In this document: one piece after another, positions 8,697 to 20,311 of the stretch
Layout of the letters: each line of letters opens with the position of its first letter
How positions within the stretch are numbered: the stretch's first letter is position 1
Notes under the pieces: generated by a model
The model's input: the letters and a program-made list of their open reading frames with translations, nothing else
Told to the model about the DNA's origin: nothing
Database searches by the model: none
Assembly (NCBI GenBank): GCA_027728065.1
Contig: JAQBVO010000012.1
Span: forward strand, 1-39,818
Origin: Actinomycetota bacterium
GTDB taxonomy: Bacteria > Actinomycetota > Actinomycetes > Nanopelagicales > Nanopelagicaceae
Direction: 5' to 3'
DNA: 39,818 nucleotides
Made by a program: the position numbers and the translations under genes

Positions 8697-9254
8697 ATGG
8701 GTCTAGAGGAAAAAATCCCAAGTGGTTTTCTATTAACTACCGTTGAAAAACTCGCCGGCTATATGCGTAAGAACTCATTGTGGCCTGCAACTTTTGGTCT
8801 TGCATGCTGCGCTATTGAGATGATGGCCGTTGGCTCTGCGGCAAAATACGATATTTCTCGCTTTGGCATGGAGGTCTTTCGCGCCTCACCCCGTCAGGCC
8901 GATTTAATGATCGTTGCCGGACGTGTCTCTAACAAGATGGCACCCGTCTTGCGTCAGATTTATGATCAAATGTCGGCTCCGAAATGGGTTCTCGCCATGG
9001 GAGCTTGCGCATCATCGGGTGGAATGTTTAATAACTATGCGATCGTGCAGGGCGTTGATCACGTAGTACCAGTGGATATCTATCTTCCTGGTTGCCCACC
9101 CCGCCCTGAAATGTTAATGGATGCAATTTTAAAACTGCATGAAAAAATTAATGTTGAAAAACTTGGTTCCAATCGCGCTGCGATTATTAAAGAGGTAGAA
9201 CTTGCAGCAATCAATGCCAAGCCGACTCATCAGATGAAGGGTCTGCTCGCATAA
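8697..9254 (+). CDS. nuoB: NADH-quinone oxidoreductase subunit B
   Basis: NuoB carries the terminal iron-sulfur cluster N2, which passes electrons to menaquinone. Cluster ligands are visible as the adjacent cysteines in [11 protein letters not shown] near residue 38, the cysteine in MGACASSGG near 103 and that in PGCPPRPE near 133. ATG 8697 is chosen because it follows the nuoA stop directly and gives the usual N-terminus ([19 protein letters not shown]); the longer frame starting inside nuoA has no family support. The 185-residue length is normal. Its stop is followed immediately by the nuoC ATG. Confidence 0.95.
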   Translation: MGLEEKIPSGFLLTTVEKLAGYMRKNSLWPATFGLACCAIEMMAVGSAAKYDISRFGMEVFRASPRQADLMIVAGRVSNKMAPVLRQIYDQMSAPKWVLAMGACASSGGMFNNYAIVQGVDHVVPVDIYLPGCPPRPEMLMDAILKLHEKINVEKLGSNRAAIIKEVELAAINAKPTHQMKGLLA

Positions 9255-9884
9255 ATGACTGATTCTGGGATGTTTGGCGCACGCGGTACTGGTGATACAT
9301 CTGGCTACGGCGGCCTTATGCCCTCTGCGGCCTTTAGTGGCTCATCCGAGCGGCCATATGGTGGCTATTTCGACGATGTTGCCGATGATTTAGAGCGTGC
9401 CTACCCCGATTTCTCCAATGCAATAGAGCGCGTAGTCGTCGATCGCACAGAGCTGACTCTGCATATTAAGCGCGAAAAACTAGTTGAAGTTGCGATGATT
9501 TTGCGCGACTCATTGAAATTTGAAATGTGCATGGGGGTTTCGGGCATTCACTATCCAAATAATGTTGGCCGTGAACTCGTTGCCGTCTATCCATTGCTAT
9601 CCATGACCAATAATCGCCGCATTCGCCTTGAAGTCTCGGTTCCAGATTCAGATCCACATATTCCATCGTTAGTTGAAGTCTGGGCTGGTAATAACTGGCA
9701 CGAGCGCGAAACCTATGACATGTTTGGAATCATCTTTGATGGCCACCCAGGACTTACGCGCATCTTGATGCCAGATGATTGGGCAGGCCACCCACAGCGC
9801 AAAGATTATGCACTGGGTGGAATCCCGATTGAGTACAAAGGCGCAACTATTCCAGCACCTGAAAATCGTCGGAGCTATACATGA
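9255..9884 (+). CDS. nuoC: NADH-quinone oxidoreductase subunit C
   Basis: NuoC is the 30-kDa subunit of the quinone-binding module. The 209-residue protein opens with a glycine/serine-rich extension of about 35 residues, then the family core, ending in the signature [20 protein letters not shown] near residues 150-170, followed by [16 protein letters not shown]. It is separate from NuoD, not fused as in E. coli. It starts directly after the nuoB TAA, and its TGA overlaps the nuoD ATG. Confidence 0.94.
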   Translation: MTDSGMFGARGTGDTSGYGGLMPSAAFSGSSERPYGGYFDDVADDLERAYPDFSNAIERVVVDRTELTLHIKREKLVEVAMILRDSLKFEMCMGVSGIHYPNNVGRELVAVYPLLSMTNNRRIRLEVSVPDSDPHIPSLVEVWAGNNWHERETYDMFGIIFDGHPGLTRILMPDDWAGHPQRKDYALGGIPIEYKGATIPAPENRRSYT

Positions 9885-11218
9885 GCAGAATTGATCCATA
9901 CGCTCCATCGCGCGAAACAACTGAGGGCACAGTCTTTTCAGTAACTGGTGGAGATTGGGACTCTTTTGTTCAGGAGATTGGCTCGACAAAGGAAGAGCGC
10001 GTAGTTGTCAATATGGGACCACAACATCCATCAACACACGGTGTACTTCGTTTGATTCTTGAGTTAGAGGGCGAGACGGTCACTGAAGTTCGCTGTGGAG
10101 TTGGATATCTCCACACGGGAATTGAAAAGAACATGGAGTTCCGTAATTGGACTCAGGGCACAACATTTGTAACCCGTATGGATTACTTAGGACCTTTATT
10201 TAACGAAACGGCATACTGTTTAGCGGTTGAAAAACTACTTGGTATCACCAACGATGTCCCTGAACGTGCCAGCATCATCCGTGTCATGATGATGGAGCTC
10301 AACCGAATCTCTTCACACATGGTCGCCCTTGGTACCGGCGCACTTGAACTCGGTGCGATTACCCCAATGTTCTTTGCATTCCGTGAGCGCGAAATCGTTC
10401 TAGATCTCTTTGAGATGATCTCCGGTCTACGCATGAATATGGCCTATATCCGCCCAGGTGGGGTCAAACTAGATCTTCCAGAGGGTGCAATCCCTAAGAT
10501 TCGCGATGCTGTAACCCAGATGCGCAAAAACTTCAAAGACAACACATCTTTGCTTGTCGGAAACGCCATTTGGTTAAAGCGAACTCAAGGAATCGGCTAC
10601 TTAGATTTAGCAGGTGCCACAACCCTTGGCATTACAGGTCCCGTACTTCGCTCTACTGGTCTGCCATGGGATCTACGCAAGGTTCAACCATATTGCGGAT
10701 ATGAAAACTATAACTTTGATGTCATTACTGCCGATACATGCGATGTATATGGTCGTTTTTTGATTCGCATGAACGAACTCGAGCAGTCACTGCGCATTAT
10801 CGAACAGGCTTTAGACAAGTTAGAAAAACTTCAGGGTGCACCGGTCATGGTCGCCGATAAGAAGATCGCATGGCCTGCACAGCTAGCCCTTGGTAGCGAT
10901 GGATTGGGTAACTCACTCAACCATATTCGCGAGATCATGGGCACTTCAATGGAGTCTCTCATTCATCACTTCAAGTTAGTGACCGAGGGCTTTCATGTTC
11001 CAGCCGGTCAGGTCTATCAGGCCGTTGAATCTGCACGCGGAGAGCTCGGTGCACATGTTGTCTCTGACGGTGGAACCCGTCCATACCGTATGCACTTTCG
11101 TGAACCATCTTTTAATAACTTACAAGCCACAGCGGCAATGAGTGAAGGCGGAATGATCGCCGACATTATTGGCGCAGTTGCATCTATCGATCCAGTGATG
11201 GGAGGTGTTGACCGCTAA
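9881..11218 (+). CDS. nuoD: NADH-quinone oxidoreductase subunit D
   Basis: NuoD is the 49-kDa subunit forming much of the quinone pocket with NuoB. The 445-residue protein has a poorly conserved N-terminal stretch of about 40 residues, then [14 protein letters not shown], which holds the quinone-site histidine, [13 protein letters not shown] near 78, and a C-terminal end with DPVMGGVDR, the usual terminal motif. Its start overlaps the nuoC stop (ATGA) and its stop overlaps nuoE (TAATG). Complete. Confidence 0.95.
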   Translation: MSRIDPYAPSRETTEGTVFSVTGGDWDSFVQEIGSTKEERVVVNMGPQHPSTHGVLRLILELEGETVTEVRCGVGYLHTGIEKNMEFRNWTQGTTFVTRMDYLGPLFNETAYCLAVEKLLGITNDVPERASIIRVMMMELNRISSHMVALGTGALELGAITPMFFAFREREIVLDLFEMISGLRMNMAYIRPGGVKLDLPEGAIPKIRDAVTQMRKNFKDNTSLLVGNAIWLKRTQGIGYLDLAGATTLGITGPVLRSTGLPWDLRKVQPYCGYENYNFDVITADTCDVYGRFLIRMNELEQSLRIIEQALDKLEKLQGAPVMVADKKIAWPAQLALGSDGLGNSLNHIREIMGTSMESLIHHFKLVTEGFHVPAGQVYQAVESARGELGAHVVSDGGTRPYRMHFREPSFNNLQATAAMSEGGMIADIIGAVASIDPVMGGVDR

Positions 11219-11844
11219 TGGCTTACTCGTCGGAAGATCTTGCAACTATGGATTCAATTATTAAACGCTATCCACGCTCTCGTTCTGCAATTATGCCGTT
11301 GCTGCACTTTGTGCAATCACGTATCGGATATGTAAATGGCGAGGGTATCGAACTCATCGCCAAACTTCTTACTTTAGAGAGCGCGGAGGTCTCTGCCGTT
11401 GCAACTTTTTATACCCAGTACAAGCGCTCGCCAGTAGGTGAGTATCACGTAGGGGTGTGCACAAATACTTTATGTGCAGTAATGGGCGGGGATGCGATCT
11501 TCGCCGGCCTTAAAGAGCACCTGGGCGTGGAAAACAATGGTGTCACTGCCGATGGCAAAGTCTCTCTTGAACATATTGAATGTAACGCGGCATGCGATTA
11601 CGCCCCCGTTGTAATGGCCAATTGGGAGTTCTATGACAATCAGAGTGTTGCCTCTTCTAAAGAGTTAGTTGATTCAATGCGTAGTGGAAATCCAAAACCA
11701 CCTACACGCGGTCCTAATATTTTAGTTACATGGAAAGAGGCTTCGGCTGTTCTTGCCGGTATTAATGATGGAAAAGCCAACGAAGGTGTTCAAGCCGGCG
11801 AACCAACGCTACTTGGTTTAAAGCTTTGGAAAGAGGGCAAATAA
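11218..11844 (+). CDS. nuoE: NADH-quinone oxidoreductase subunit E
   Basis: NuoE is the 24-kDa thioredoxin-like subunit of the NADH-oxidising module, with a [2Fe-2S] cluster (N1a). Cluster cysteines are seen as C-x4-C in VCTNTLCAVMGG near residue 82 and C-x3-C in IECNAACDYAP near 122. At 208 residues it is a little longer than E. coli NuoE, with a C-terminal tail rich in Gly, Lys and Glu. It is joined to nuoD and nuoF by TAATG overlaps. Confidence 0.94.
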   Translation: MAYSSEDLATMDSIIKRYPRSRSAIMPLLHFVQSRIGYVNGEGIELIAKLLTLESAEVSAVATFYTQYKRSPVGEYHVGVCTNTLCAVMGGDAIFAGLKEHLGVENNGVTADGKVSLEHIECNAACDYAPVVMANWEFYDNQSVASSKELVDSMRSGNPKPPTRGPNILVTWKEASAVLAGINDGKANEGVQAGEPTLLGLKLWKEGK

Positions 11845-13130
11845 TGACGAAGTTAGTGCCCGTTCTTTCAGAACATTGGGATGAGAAAGATTCCTTTACC
11901 ATTCAAGCTTATACGCGTCATGGTGGATACAAGGCGGCAGAAAAAGCCTTAGCTATGGATCCCGACGCAGTGATCCAGTTAGTGAAAGATTCAGGATTAC
12001 GCGGTCGCGGCGGAGCGGGTTTTCCAACTGGAATGAAGTGGGGATTTATTCCTCAAGGTGATAACAAAGAGCACTATTTAGTTGTCAACGCCGACGAATC
12101 TGAGCCAGGCACATGCAAAGACACACCGTTACTGATGGCAAATCCACATGTATTGATTGAGGGCTGCATCATCGCCGCGCATGCAATCCGCGCGAAGTAT
12201 GCATTTATTTATATCCGTGGCGAAGTGACACACGTTGTTCGCCGAGTCAATCAAGCTATTGAAGATGCATATAAGGCTGGACATCTAGGTAAGGGTGTTG
12301 AGATTATTTTACACGTCGGTGCAGGTGCATATATTTGTGGCGAAGAAACCGCGCTTCTTGACTCACTTGAAGGTTTTCGTGGGCAACCCCGTCTGCGTCC
12401 ACCATTTCCAGCGATTGCTGGTTTGTATGCAATGCCAACGGTTGTAAATAACGTTGAATCCATCGCATCGGTTCCTGCGATAGTTTTAAATGGTGCTCAG
12501 TGGTATCAATCGATGGGTACTGAAAAGAGCAAGGGGACGACGCTCTATTCTCTATCTGGCCATGTAAAAAACCCGGGCCAGTTTGAAGCCCCACTTGGAA
12601 TAACCCTGCGTGAACTTCTAGAGCTCGCTGGCGGAATTCGGCAGGGACACCGCTTAAAGTTTTGGACTCCTGGCGGATCCTCAACGCCGATCTTCACCGA
12701 TGCACATCTAGATATTCCACTTGATTATGAAGGTGTGGCTGAAGCAGGCTCGATGTTGGGAACAAAGGCGCTACAGATTTTCGATGAGACAACTTCAATT
12801 ATTCGCGCAGTTCTACGATGGACCGAGTTTTATAAGCATGAATCATGCGGTAAGTGCACGCCATGTCGCGAAGGCACTTGGTGGCTTGTTCAAATCCTGC
12901 GCGATTTAGATGCAGGAGTTGGAACCGAGGAAGATCTCAATAAACTTCTAGATATTTGTGACAATATCGCTGGACGTTCATTTTGCGCACTAGCCGATGG
13001 CGCAGTTGCACCGATTATCTCTTCTTTACAATATTTCCGCCAAGAGTATCTAGATCAACTAGCTAATAAAGGTTCGCTATTTGATCCCATGGAATCAACT
13101 CTATTTGCTCCTGCAAAGGCAGGTGCATAG
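11844..13130 (+). CDS. nuoF: NADH-quinone oxidoreductase subunit F
   Basis: NuoF binds NADH and FMN and carries cluster N3. It shows the FMN/NADH site GLRGRGGAGFPTGMKW near residue 52, NADESEPGTCKD near 82, the glycine-rich GAGAYICGEETAL near 163, and the cluster ligands SCGKCTPCREGT near 335 with a fourth cysteine in SFCALADGA near 378. ATG 11844 overlaps the nuoE TAA and has GAGGGCA upstream; the longer frame starting at 11826 is not needed. The length of 428 residues is normal. Confidence 0.95.
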   Translation: MTKLVPVLSEHWDEKDSFTIQAYTRHGGYKAAEKALAMDPDAVIQLVKDSGLRGRGGAGFPTGMKWGFIPQGDNKEHYLVVNADESEPGTCKDTPLLMANPHVLIEGCIIAAHAIRAKYAFIYIRGEVTHVVRRVNQAIEDAYKAGHLGKGVEIILHVGAGAYICGEETALLDSLEGFRGQPRLRPPFPAIAGLYAMPTVVNNVESIASVPAIVLNGAQWYQSMGTEKSKGTTLYSLSGHVKNPGQFEAPLGITLRELLELAGGIRQGHRLKFWTPGGSSTPIFTDAHLDIPLDYEGVAEAGSMLGTKALQIFDETTSIIRAVLRWTEFYKHESCGKCTPCREGTWWLVQILRDLDAGVGTEEDLNKLLDICDNIAGRSFCALADGAVAPIISSLQYFRQEYLDQLANKGSLFDPMESTLFAPAKAGA

Positions 13131-15482
13131 ATGACAACGGCTGCAGCAGTAGAGATGATTACCGTTGTAATCGATGGATTCGAAGTAAGTGTTGCAAAGG
13201 GAACGCTCATAATTCGCGCCGCAGAACAACTTGGAATTCAGATCCCACGTTTTTGCGACCATCCACTTTTAGATCCTGTTGGTGCATGCCGCCAATGTTT
13301 AGTAGATATCGAAATTAACGGTCGCGCATTTCCTAAGCCACAGGCATCGTGCACCATTCCAGTTGAGCCAGGGATGATAGTAAAAACTCAGCTAACTTCT
13401 GCCGTTGCAGATAAGGCGCAGAAGGGTGTTATGGAGCTCCTGCTCATTAATCATCCACTGGACTGTCCTGTTTGCGACAAGGGTGGAGAGTGTCCATTAC
13501 AAAATCAGGCGATGAGCAATGGGCAGGGCCAGAGCCGTTACGAAGGCGTAAAGCGCAGGTTTGAAAAGCCAATCAATATCTCTTCTCAAGTCTTGCTCGA
13601 TCGTGAACGCTGCATTTTATGCGCGCGGTGTACTCGTTTTTCAGATGAAATCGCTAGCGACCCATTTATTACTCTCAACGAGCGCGGAGCGCTCCAGCAG
13701 GTTGGTATTTACGAGAAAGTACCATTCAAATCATATTTCTCTGGTAACACAGTCCAGATCTGCCCAGTGGGTGCTCTAACAGGTGCCTCTTATCGTTTCC
13801 GTGCACGTCCATTTGATTTAGTTTCGACTCCATCTGCATGCGAGCACTGTGCATCAGGTTGTGATATGCGCACCGATGTACGGCGGGGTAAAACACTTCG
13901 CCGCCTTGCCGGTGATGATGCATCGGTTAATGAAGAGTGGAACTGCGATAAGGGGCGATGGGCATTTAAATATGTCACCGCCCCCGATCGTTTGACTCAT
14001 CCACTTGTGCGAAACGAGGCTGGTGACTTAGTTGAAGCATCATGGCCGCAGGCGCTAGCTGTTGCAGCTAAGGGATTAAAAGAACATGCATCGGCCGTAC
14101 TTGTTGGTGGACGTGCAACATATGAAGATGCTTATGGATATAGCAAGTTTGCACGCGTTGCACTTGGCACAAATGATATTGATTTCCGTTCACGGCTCTC
14201 ATCCGACGAAGAGCGTGAATTTTTAGCATCTTGTGTTGTTGGCTCAACAACTACATATCGCGATATCGATCTGGCAGATCGAATTCTATTAGTTGGTTTT
14301 GAACCAGAGGAAGAGTCACCAATTGTCTTCTTACGCCTTAATAAGAACGTGCGCAAACGTGGTTTGAAGATAGCGGCAGTTGCTAGCAAGCTCTCGATCG
14401 GAGTTGAAAAACTCAAGGGAGAGTTTATTAAGGTCGCACCTGGTCAAGAGGCTGCGACTATCGCAGCAGTGTCGTTAACGGCCAAGTCAATAATCCTTGT
14501 TGGAGAGCGCGCATCCGAGAGTGCAGGCGCACTGAGCGCTGTGAGCGCACTGGCCGATTCAACTGGAGCAAAGATTGCTTGGATTCCACGTCGTGCCGGT
14601 GAGCGTGGAGCCTTAGAGGCTGGGGCAATCGGTAACTTATTGCCAGGGGGTCGACCAGTAGCAGATGCAGCAGCCCGCGTGGATATAGCCACACTGTGGT
14701 CAACATCTTCACTGCCATCGATTATGGGTCGCAGTAGCGATGAGATTATTGCAGCGGTTCATAGCGGTGCAATCGGAGCATTAATCGTTGGTGGAGTTGA
14801 TCCACTCGATGGCGCTAACAGCGCTAGTGCGTTAGCGGCCCTTGAAAAAGCCTTTGTTGTCGCCCTTGAAATCGCACCTAGTGAGGTAACGATGCGTGCA
14901 GATGTTGTTCTGCCCGTTGCCGCAGTTACTGAAAAGAGCGGATCATTTTTAAACTGGGAGGGCCGCGCGCGCTCATTCGAAGCGGCAGTTCATGGTTCAC
15001 TCAATCGCAGCGATCTTCGAATTCTTTCAATGATTGCGCAGGAGATGGGCAGCCCATTAAATCTTGGAACAGTTACCGCTGCAGCGCAAGAGATCTCCAA
15101 GCTCGGTGTATGGGAGGGTGTACGCGTATCCATGGTGCCAGTAAGCCCCGAGAAAATTGCAACATTAACTGGTGATCAATTCATTCTTAACTCATGGCGG
15201 CGTTTATTAGATTGTGGAACTTTGCAAAAGGGTGAAGAAAACTTAGCGGGTACTGCGCGTGCAACTATTGCCGTTATTTCACCTAACCGCGCACAGTCAA
15301 TGGGTGTTGCCGACGGAGATTTATTAAAAATTTCAACGACTGTAGGCTCGGTTACATTGCCCGCACTTGTTGAAGATATCCATGATGATGCAATCTGGGC
15401 GCCACGTAATTCGACCGGCTCACAACTGCTCGTTAATCTAGGCGTCGCACATGGCGCAGTAGTTACGGTGGTGAAGATATGA
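13131..15482 (+). CDS. nuoG: NADH-quinone oxidoreductase subunit G
   Basis: NuoG is the largest peripheral subunit (783 residues) and carries several iron-sulfur clusters. In order: an N-terminal ferredoxin-like [2Fe-2S] domain with [17 protein letters not shown] near residue 42, the N1b/N4/N5 region with [19 protein letters not shown] near 105, [10 protein letters not shown] near 160, CPVGALT near 208, then the molybdopterin-oxidoreductase-like domain opened by [12 protein letters not shown] near 236, which holds the extra N7-type ligands. The C-terminal third is Ala/Ser-rich and divergent, as usual in Actinobacteria. It starts straight after the nuoF stop and overlaps nuoH by four bases. 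Confidence 0.95.
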   Translation: MTTAAAVEMITVVIDGFEVSVAKGTLIIRAAEQLGIQIPRFCDHPLLDPVGACRQCLVDIEINGRAFPKPQASCTIPVEPGMIVKTQLTSAVADKAQKGVMELLLINHPLDCPVCDKGGECPLQNQAMSNGQGQSRYEGVKRRFEKPINISSQVLLDRERCILCARCTRFSDEIASDPFITLNERGALQQVGIYEKVPFKSYFSGNTVQICPVGALTGASYRFRARPFDLVSTPSACEHCASGCDMRTDVRRGKTLRRLAGDDASVNEEWNCDKGRWAFKYVTAPDRLTHPLVRNEAGDLVEASWPQALAVAAKGLKEHASAVLVGGRATYEDAYGYSKFARVALGTNDIDFRSRLSSDEEREFLASCVVGSTTTYRDIDLADRILLVGFEPEEESPIVFLRLNKNVRKRGLKIAAVASKLSIGVEKLKGEFIKVAPGQEAATIAAVSLTAKSIILVGERASESAGALSAVSALADSTGAKIAWIPRRAGERGALEAGAIGNLLPGGRPVADAAARVDIATLWSTSSLPSIMGRSSDEIIAAVHSGAIGALIVGGVDPLDGANSASALAALEKAFVVALEIAPSEVTMRADVVLPVAAVTEKSGSFLNWEGRARSFEAAVHGSLNRSDLRILSMIAQEMGSPLNLGTVTAAAQEISKLGVWEGVRVSMVPVSPEKIATLTGDQFILNSWRRLLDCGTLQKGEENLAGTARATIAVISPNRAQSMGVADGDLLKISTTVGSVTLPALVEDIHDDAIWAPRNSTGSQLLVNLGVAHGAVVTVVKI

Positions 15483-16726
15483 CAACGGCGCAGTTAATCG
15501 GCGGGGATCCAGGTTGGTTAATTACCGTAAAGGCCCTACTGGTCTTTATTTTCTGTGTAGTTCTTACACTTCTTTCGGTCTGGGGGGAGCGGCGCTTAGT
15601 TGGGCGCATGCAACAGCGTCCAGGACCTAACCGTGTTGGCCCATTTGGTTTGATACAGGCTCTAGCCGATGGCGTGAAGTTAGCGCTTAAAGAGGACATC
15701 ATCCCTGCCGCCGCCGATAAGGTTGTCTTCGTACTAGCGCCAATTATCAGTGCTACAACCTGTTTTATGTCCTTTGCCGTTTTTCCAATTACTGGCCCAG
15801 TAACTTTATTTGGCCAAAAAACTGCGATGCAGTTAACCGATCTTCCTATCGGTGTTCTCTATGTTCTAGCGATTACATCGGTTGGCGTGTACGGAATTAT
15901 CTTGGCCGGCTGGTCATCTGGCTCTATATATCCACTCCTCGGTGGTCTGCGCTCTAGCGCGCAGGTTATTTCCTATGAAATTGCGATGGGGCTTTCCCTT
16001 GTAGCTGTCTTCATCTACGCAGGTTCAATGTCAACATCTGACATCGTTGCCGCGCAAAGCACAACTTGGTATGCAGTTGTTCTCTTCCCATCCTTTGTTA
16101 TCTATGCAATCTCTATGGTGGGTGAAACAAACCGCGCGCCATTTGATCTTGCCGAGGCTGAGGGTGAACTAGTTGGCGGATTCCATACTGAGTATTCATC
16201 ACTTAAATTTGCACTCTTTTTCTTAGCTGAATACGTCAACATCATTGCCGTATCGGCTCTTGCAACGACACTCTTCCTAGGCGGATATCACGCGCCACCC
16301 TTGCTTGGATTTACCGAGAACTGGTTGGGCGGTTGGTTTACCGCAATCTGGTTCTTCTCTAAGGTGCTGGTCTTCTTCTTTGTCTTCGTATGGCTACGTG
16401 GAACCTTGCCACGTCTTCGCTACGACCAATTCATGCAGTTTGGCTGGAAAGTCTTGATTCCAGTTTCAATTATATGGATTTTAGTAGTTGCAACACTGCG
16501 CGCACTCTCTTTGCAAGGTGCTCCACGTTTAACCATTGTGATATTTGCAAGTTTGATTGTCTTGCTCGTGATGCTCGTAAATATCGGTTTTGAAAATGCT
16601 AAGAAAAAGTCAATGACGGCAATCGTGGAGAATGCACCAGAGCCACAATTTGCCGTTCCCACACTTCCTATGAATATCTCCACAATCAATGTCTCCACGC
16701 CTAAGAAGGGGGTCGACCATGGCTGA
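15479..16726 (+). CDS. nuoH: NADH-quinone oxidoreductase subunit H
   Basis: NuoH forms the base of the membrane arm and part of the quinone channel. The 415-residue protein has about eight to nine hydrophobic segments, the signature [18 protein letters not shown] near residue 39, [11 protein letters not shown]-like [18 protein letters not shown] near 140, and the acidic loop [18 protein letters not shown] near 220. A long hydrophilic C-terminal tail of about 45 residues follows the last helix. Its start overlaps the nuoG stop, and its end overlaps nuoI by eight bases. Confidence 0.94.
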   Translation: MTTAQLIGGDPGWLITVKALLVFIFCVVLTLLSVWGERRLVGRMQQRPGPNRVGPFGLIQALADGVKLALKEDIIPAAADKVVFVLAPIISATTCFMSFAVFPITGPVTLFGQKTAMQLTDLPIGVLYVLAITSVGVYGIILAGWSSGSIYPLLGGLRSSAQVISYEIAMGLSLVAVFIYAGSMSTSDIVAAQSTTWYAVVLFPSFVIYAISMVGETNRAPFDLAEAEGELVGGFHTEYSSLKFALFFLAEYVNIIAVSALATTLFLGGYHAPPLLGFTENWLGGWFTAIWFFSKVLVFFFVFVWLRGTLPRLRYDQFMQFGWKVLIPVSIIWILVVATLRALSLQGAPRLTIVIFASLIVLLVMLVNIGFENAKKKSMTAIVENAPEPQFAVPTLPMNISTINVSTPKKGVDHG

Positions 16727-17327
16727 TATCGAAGCATTTAAAAATAGGGATGGAGATCTTAATAAAGTTGAATTTACTCAAGTTGAGCAACCCGGATCAG
16801 TTGGTTTTTTTGGCCATATGAAAGGCTTCTGGGTTACTTTTTCAACGATATTTAAGAGACCTGAAACTATTGAATACCCTGAGGTTAAGGTGCCAACACA
16901 GGAGCGATTCCATGGGCGACACCAGCTCAATCGCCATCCAGATGGTCTGGAGAAATGTATCGGCTGCGAACTCTGCGCCTGGGCCTGTCCGGCAGATGCG
17001 ATCTATGTTGAAGGTGCCGATAACACCGAAGAGCATCGCATGTCACCGGGTGAGCGCTACGGCAAGGTCTATCAAATTAACTATCTGCGCTGTGTTTTCT
17101 GTGGACTCTGTATTGAAGCCTGTCCAACTCGCGCGCTGACGATGACAAATGAGTACGAGCTCGCCGATGATTCGCGCGAAAAACTGATCTTTGAAAAAGA
17201 TGATCTGCTCGGACCATTACGCGCTGGAATGTTAATGCCACCACACCCAATGTATCCCGAGATGAATGATACGAATTATTACAACGGTGATGTAATCCAG
17301 GCGCACCCATCACAGGATGTAAAGTAA
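16719..17327 (+). CDS. nuoI: NADH-quinone oxidoreductase subunit I
   Basis: NuoI is the ferredoxin-like subunit with clusters N6a and N6b. Two [4Fe-4S] motifs are present: [16 protein letters not shown] near residue 79 and [16 protein letters not shown] near 125. ATG 16719 ([13 protein letters not shown]) has AGAAGGGGG upstream and gives 202 residues. The upstream in-frame start at 16689 lies inside nuoH and is less likely. The first 35 residues are a divergent polar extension before the usual GFWVTF segment. Confidence 0.94.
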   Translation: MADIEAFKNRDGDLNKVEFTQVEQPGSVGFFGHMKGFWVTFSTIFKRPETIEYPEVKVPTQERFHGRHQLNRHPDGLEKCIGCELCAWACPADAIYVEGADNTEEHRMSPGERYGKVYQINYLRCVFCGLCIEACPTRALTMTNEYELADDSREKLIFEKDDLLGPLRAGMLMPPHPMYPEMNDTNYYNGDVIQAHPSQDVK

Positions 17328-18119
17328 ATGAGTGAGTTAGCGATGCAAGTCGGCCAGAGTGCAGCGCCCGAAGCGGTGCTTTTCTGGATTCTTGCCCCAC
17401 TAACTCTTATCGCAGCCCTAGGAATGTTGCTTGTTAAAAAAGCCGTCCACTCTGCAATCTTGATGGCCTTTGTGATGGTTGCACTTGCAGTTTTCTATAT
17501 CGCCCAAGGCGCACCATTTCTGGGAATCGTACAGATAGTCGTCTATACCGGCGCGGTCATGATGCTCTTCCTCTTTATTCTTATGCTGGTTGGTGTCGAT
17601 TCATCTGACTCGTTAACCGAGTCGATTCGCGGACTTCGCCCCATTGCAATTACTGCAGCCGTTGGCTTTGGTGGACTCATGGTTTCATTGCTTGGTCGTG
17701 CAACCCTTGGTCGTGGCGCAGTTGGTGTTGAGGCTGCAAATGCCGATGGCAATGTTGAGGCGATTGCGCAGTTATTATTCTCAACTTTTGTCTGGCCATT
17801 TGAAGCCGTCTCTGCCTTATTAATTACCGCAGCACTCGGTGCGATGGTCTTAGCTCATCACCATCGCATTCAAGAGCGGCCAACACAGCGCCAGCTTTCA
17901 ATCGATAGATTCCGTAAGGATTCACTAGGAGCTGCAGCTGGACTTCCGGCGCCAGGCGTTTTTGCTCGACACAATGCAGTCGATGTACCGGCGCTCTTGC
18001 CTGATGGAAGCCCAGCATCGGCATCGATTAACGCCAGCTTAAAAGCACGCGGAGATCTCCAAAATTCATCGATCTTTGAACTCGGCACCGTCGATACCAG
18101 TGCTTCAGAGGAGAAGTAA
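17328..18119 (+). CDS. nuoJ: NADH-quinone oxidoreductase subunit J
   Basis: NuoJ is a membrane-arm subunit of the proton-translocation path. Five hydrophobic segments fill the first 180 residues, including the conserved FLGIVQIVVYTGAVMMLFLF region near residues 63-82. The remaining 80 residues are polar and low in conservation, making it longer (263) than E. coli NuoJ (about 184), which is common in Actinobacteria. The start follows the nuoI TAA without a gap. Confidence 0.93.
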   Translation: MSELAMQVGQSAAPEAVLFWILAPLTLIAALGMLLVKKAVHSAILMAFVMVALAVFYIAQGAPFLGIVQIVVYTGAVMMLFLFILMLVGVDSSDSLTESIRGLRPIAITAAVGFGGLMVSLLGRATLGRGAVGVEAANADGNVEAIAQLLFSTFVWPFEAVSALLITAALGAMVLAHHHRIQERPTQRQLSIDRFRKDSLGAAAGLPAPGVFARHNAVDVPALLPDGSPASASINASLKARGDLQNSSIFELGTVDTSASEEK

Positions 18120-18419
18120 GTGGATGTAGCTAACTATCTCTATCTCTCAGCACTTCTCTTTACTATCGGTGCAGTCGGAGTCATTGTTCGCCGCAATGCA
18201 ATAGTTGTCTTTATGTGTATTGAGTTAATGCTCAATGCCGCCAACCTTTCATTTGTAACTTTTTCTCGTATCAACGGGGATCTCAATGGACAGGTAATCG
18301 CCTTCTTTACGATGGTTGTTGCCGCTTGCGAAGTCGTAGTTGGTCTAGCCATTATTGTGATGATTTATCGCTCACGCCGATCAGCATCTGTCGATGATGC
18401 TAGTTTGTTGAGTCGATAA
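18120..18419 (+). CDS. nuoK: NADH-quinone oxidoreductase subunit K
   Basis: NuoK is a three-helix antiporter-like subunit. The 99-residue protein has three hydrophobic segments with the conserved membrane glutamate in [13 protein letters not shown] near residue 36 and the second in [13 protein letters not shown] near 70; both are needed for proton pumping in the family. GTG 18120 directly follows the nuoJ stop and has GAGGAGAAG upstream, a strong ribosome site. Confidence 0.94.
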   Translation: MDVANYLYLSALLFTIGAVGVIVRRNAIVVFMCIELMLNAANLSFVTFSRINGDLNGQVIAFFTMVVAACEVVVGLAIIVMIYRSRRSASVDDASLLSR

Positions 18420-18421
18420 TT

Positions 18422-20311
18422 ATGATGACCTCGACGGGCCTGGTTTACCTAATTGCACTACCACTTGCTGGTGCGGCGATTTTATTACTTGCAGGTCGCC
18501 GCAGCGATAAGTGGGGGCACTTACTTGCTACCGGACTATCTGCCGCCTCATTCTTTCTCGGTCTCTATCAACTCTCATTGATGCTCGGCCGCAGCAGCGC
18601 ACAGCGCCCGATAGGCCAAAAACTCTTTGAGTGGATTTCAGTGGGTACATTTAAAATCGATGCAGGTTTGCTACTGGATCAACTCTCCATCTGCTTTGTA
18701 CTCTTGATTACTGGTGTTGGAACTATTATTCATATCTATTCAATCGCATACATGTCACATGATTTAGATCGCCGACGATTCTTTGCATTTTTAAATTTCT
18801 TTATCGCTGCGATGTTATTGCTCGTTCTTGGCGATAGCTATCTCAACCTTTATGTTGGCTGGGAGGGAGTAGGCCTTGCCTCTTACCTCTTAATCGGTTT
18901 CTGGAACCAGAAGCCTGCATATGCAACGGCATCTAAAAAAGCATTTATTATGAATCGTGTTGGTGACATGGGGCTCTCCTTTGCCGTAATGATCGCTTTT
19001 GCGACGATGGGCACCGTCTCATTCTCTGGCATCAAAGCCGCGGCGGAACAGACATCAACGGCCGCCCTGACCGGTATTGGAATCATGTTGCTCATTGCAG
19101 CAACTGGAAAATCGGCGCAATTTCCGCTCCAGGCATGGCTTGGTGATGCAATGGCCGGTCCCACCCCAGTCTCAGCCCTTATCCATGCCGCGACAATGGT
19201 TACCGCCGGCGTCTATTTGATTACCCGATCTAACTTCATCTTTGATGCCGCTCCGACTGCGCAGTTATTAGTTGTCATCGTCGGCGCGATTACATTGTTG
19301 TTTGGAGCACTAATTGGTACAGCTAAAGATGATATTAAAAAAGCCCTTGCCGCATCAACAATGTCCCAGATCGGTTACATGATTCTGGCGGCCGGTCTTG
19401 GCCCAGTTGGTTATGCATTTGCAATCATGCATTTACTCACACATGGCTTCTTTAAAGCTGGAATGTTCCTAGGTGCAGGTTCTGTCATGCATGGGATGAA
19501 TGATGAAGTGAACATGCGCAAATACGGCGCACTGCGAAAGTTTATGCCAATCACCTTTATTACATTTGGCCTTGGCTATTTAGCGATCTTAGGTGTTCCA
19601 CCCTTTGCCGGTTTTTACTCCAAAGACATGATTATTGAAACTGCATTTAATGCTGGGGGCATAAAGGGAATAATTCTTGGGAGCGTTACATTATTAGGTG
19701 CAGGTATTACAGCCTTCTATATGACTCGAGTCATGATTCTTACATTCACTGGTACGTCGCGTTGGGATGAGAAAGCCCATCCCCATGAATCGCCATGGTT
19801 GATGTGGCTGCCAATGGCTATTCTCGCAGTTGGCTCAGTGACATCTGGTTATCTATTGAGCAATGGTGATGCACTTGCTCATTGGCTATCACCTCTTTTT
19901 GAAAGCCATGAAGAGCACCATGAATTACTTCCACCTATCGTAGTTTCGGCGCTGGCGTTAACTTTGGTTGCAATTGGTGTTGCGATTGCATTCCTTAAAT
20001 ATTCGCGCAGTGGGGTCGATGCCGTCGCACCAAGTGATGTTTCAATCCTGACAACGATTGCACGTCAAGATTTAATGCAGGATAGATTTAATGAGGTTGT
20101 ATTTATGCGTCCAGGCCAAGTATTAACTTCTGCGCTGGTTAAGACCGATGAAGTAATCATCGATGGCGCCGTTCATGGTGTAGCCCGATCTGCACTAGGG
20201 GTTGGTGCATCTCTACGTGGGCTTCAGAACGGATTTGTCCGCAGCTACGCCGCTTTAATTTTGATTGGCGCACTCGCACTCATTGCAGCAATCTGGGTGG
20301 TGGCCCAATAA
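18422..20311 (+). CDS. nuoL: NADH-quinone oxidoreductase subunit L
   Basis: NuoL is the distal Mrp-antiporter-like proton pump of complex I, with the long lateral helix. The 629-residue protein has about 15 to 16 hydrophobic segments. Signatures: [18 protein letters not shown] near residue 143 with the conserved glutamate, [18 protein letters not shown] near 248, and [20 protein letters not shown] near 340. The last hydrophobic segment ends at the C-terminus. Two adjacent ATGs mark the start, and the stop overlaps nuoM (TAATG). Confidence 0.95.
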   Translation: MMTSTGLVYLIALPLAGAAILLLAGRRSDKWGHLLATGLSAASFFLGLYQLSLMLGRSSAQRPIGQKLFEWISVGTFKIDAGLLLDQLSICFVLLITGVGTIIHIYSIAYMSHDLDRRRFFAFLNFFIAAMLLLVLGDSYLNLYVGWEGVGLASYLLIGFWNQKPAYATASKKAFIMNRVGDMGLSFAVMIAFATMGTVSFSGIKAAAEQTSTAALTGIGIMLLIAATGKSAQFPLQAWLGDAMAGPTPVSALIHAATMVTAGVYLITRSNFIFDAAPTAQLLVVIVGAITLLFGALIGTAKDDIKKALAASTMSQIGYMILAAGLGPVGYAFAIMHLLTHGFFKAGMFLGAGSVMHGMNDEVNMRKYGALRKFMPITFITFGLGYLAILGVPPFAGFYSKDMIIETAFNAGGIKGIILGSVTLLGAGITAFYMTRVMILTFTGTSRWDEKAHPHESPWLMWLPMAILAVGSVTSGYLLSNGDALAHWLSPLFESHEEHHELLPPIVVSALALTLVAIGVAIAFLKYSRSGVDAVAPSDVSILTTIARQDLMQDRFNEVVFMRPGQVLTSALVKTDEVIIDGAVHGVARSALGVGASLRGLQNGFVRSYAALILIGALALIAAIWVVAQ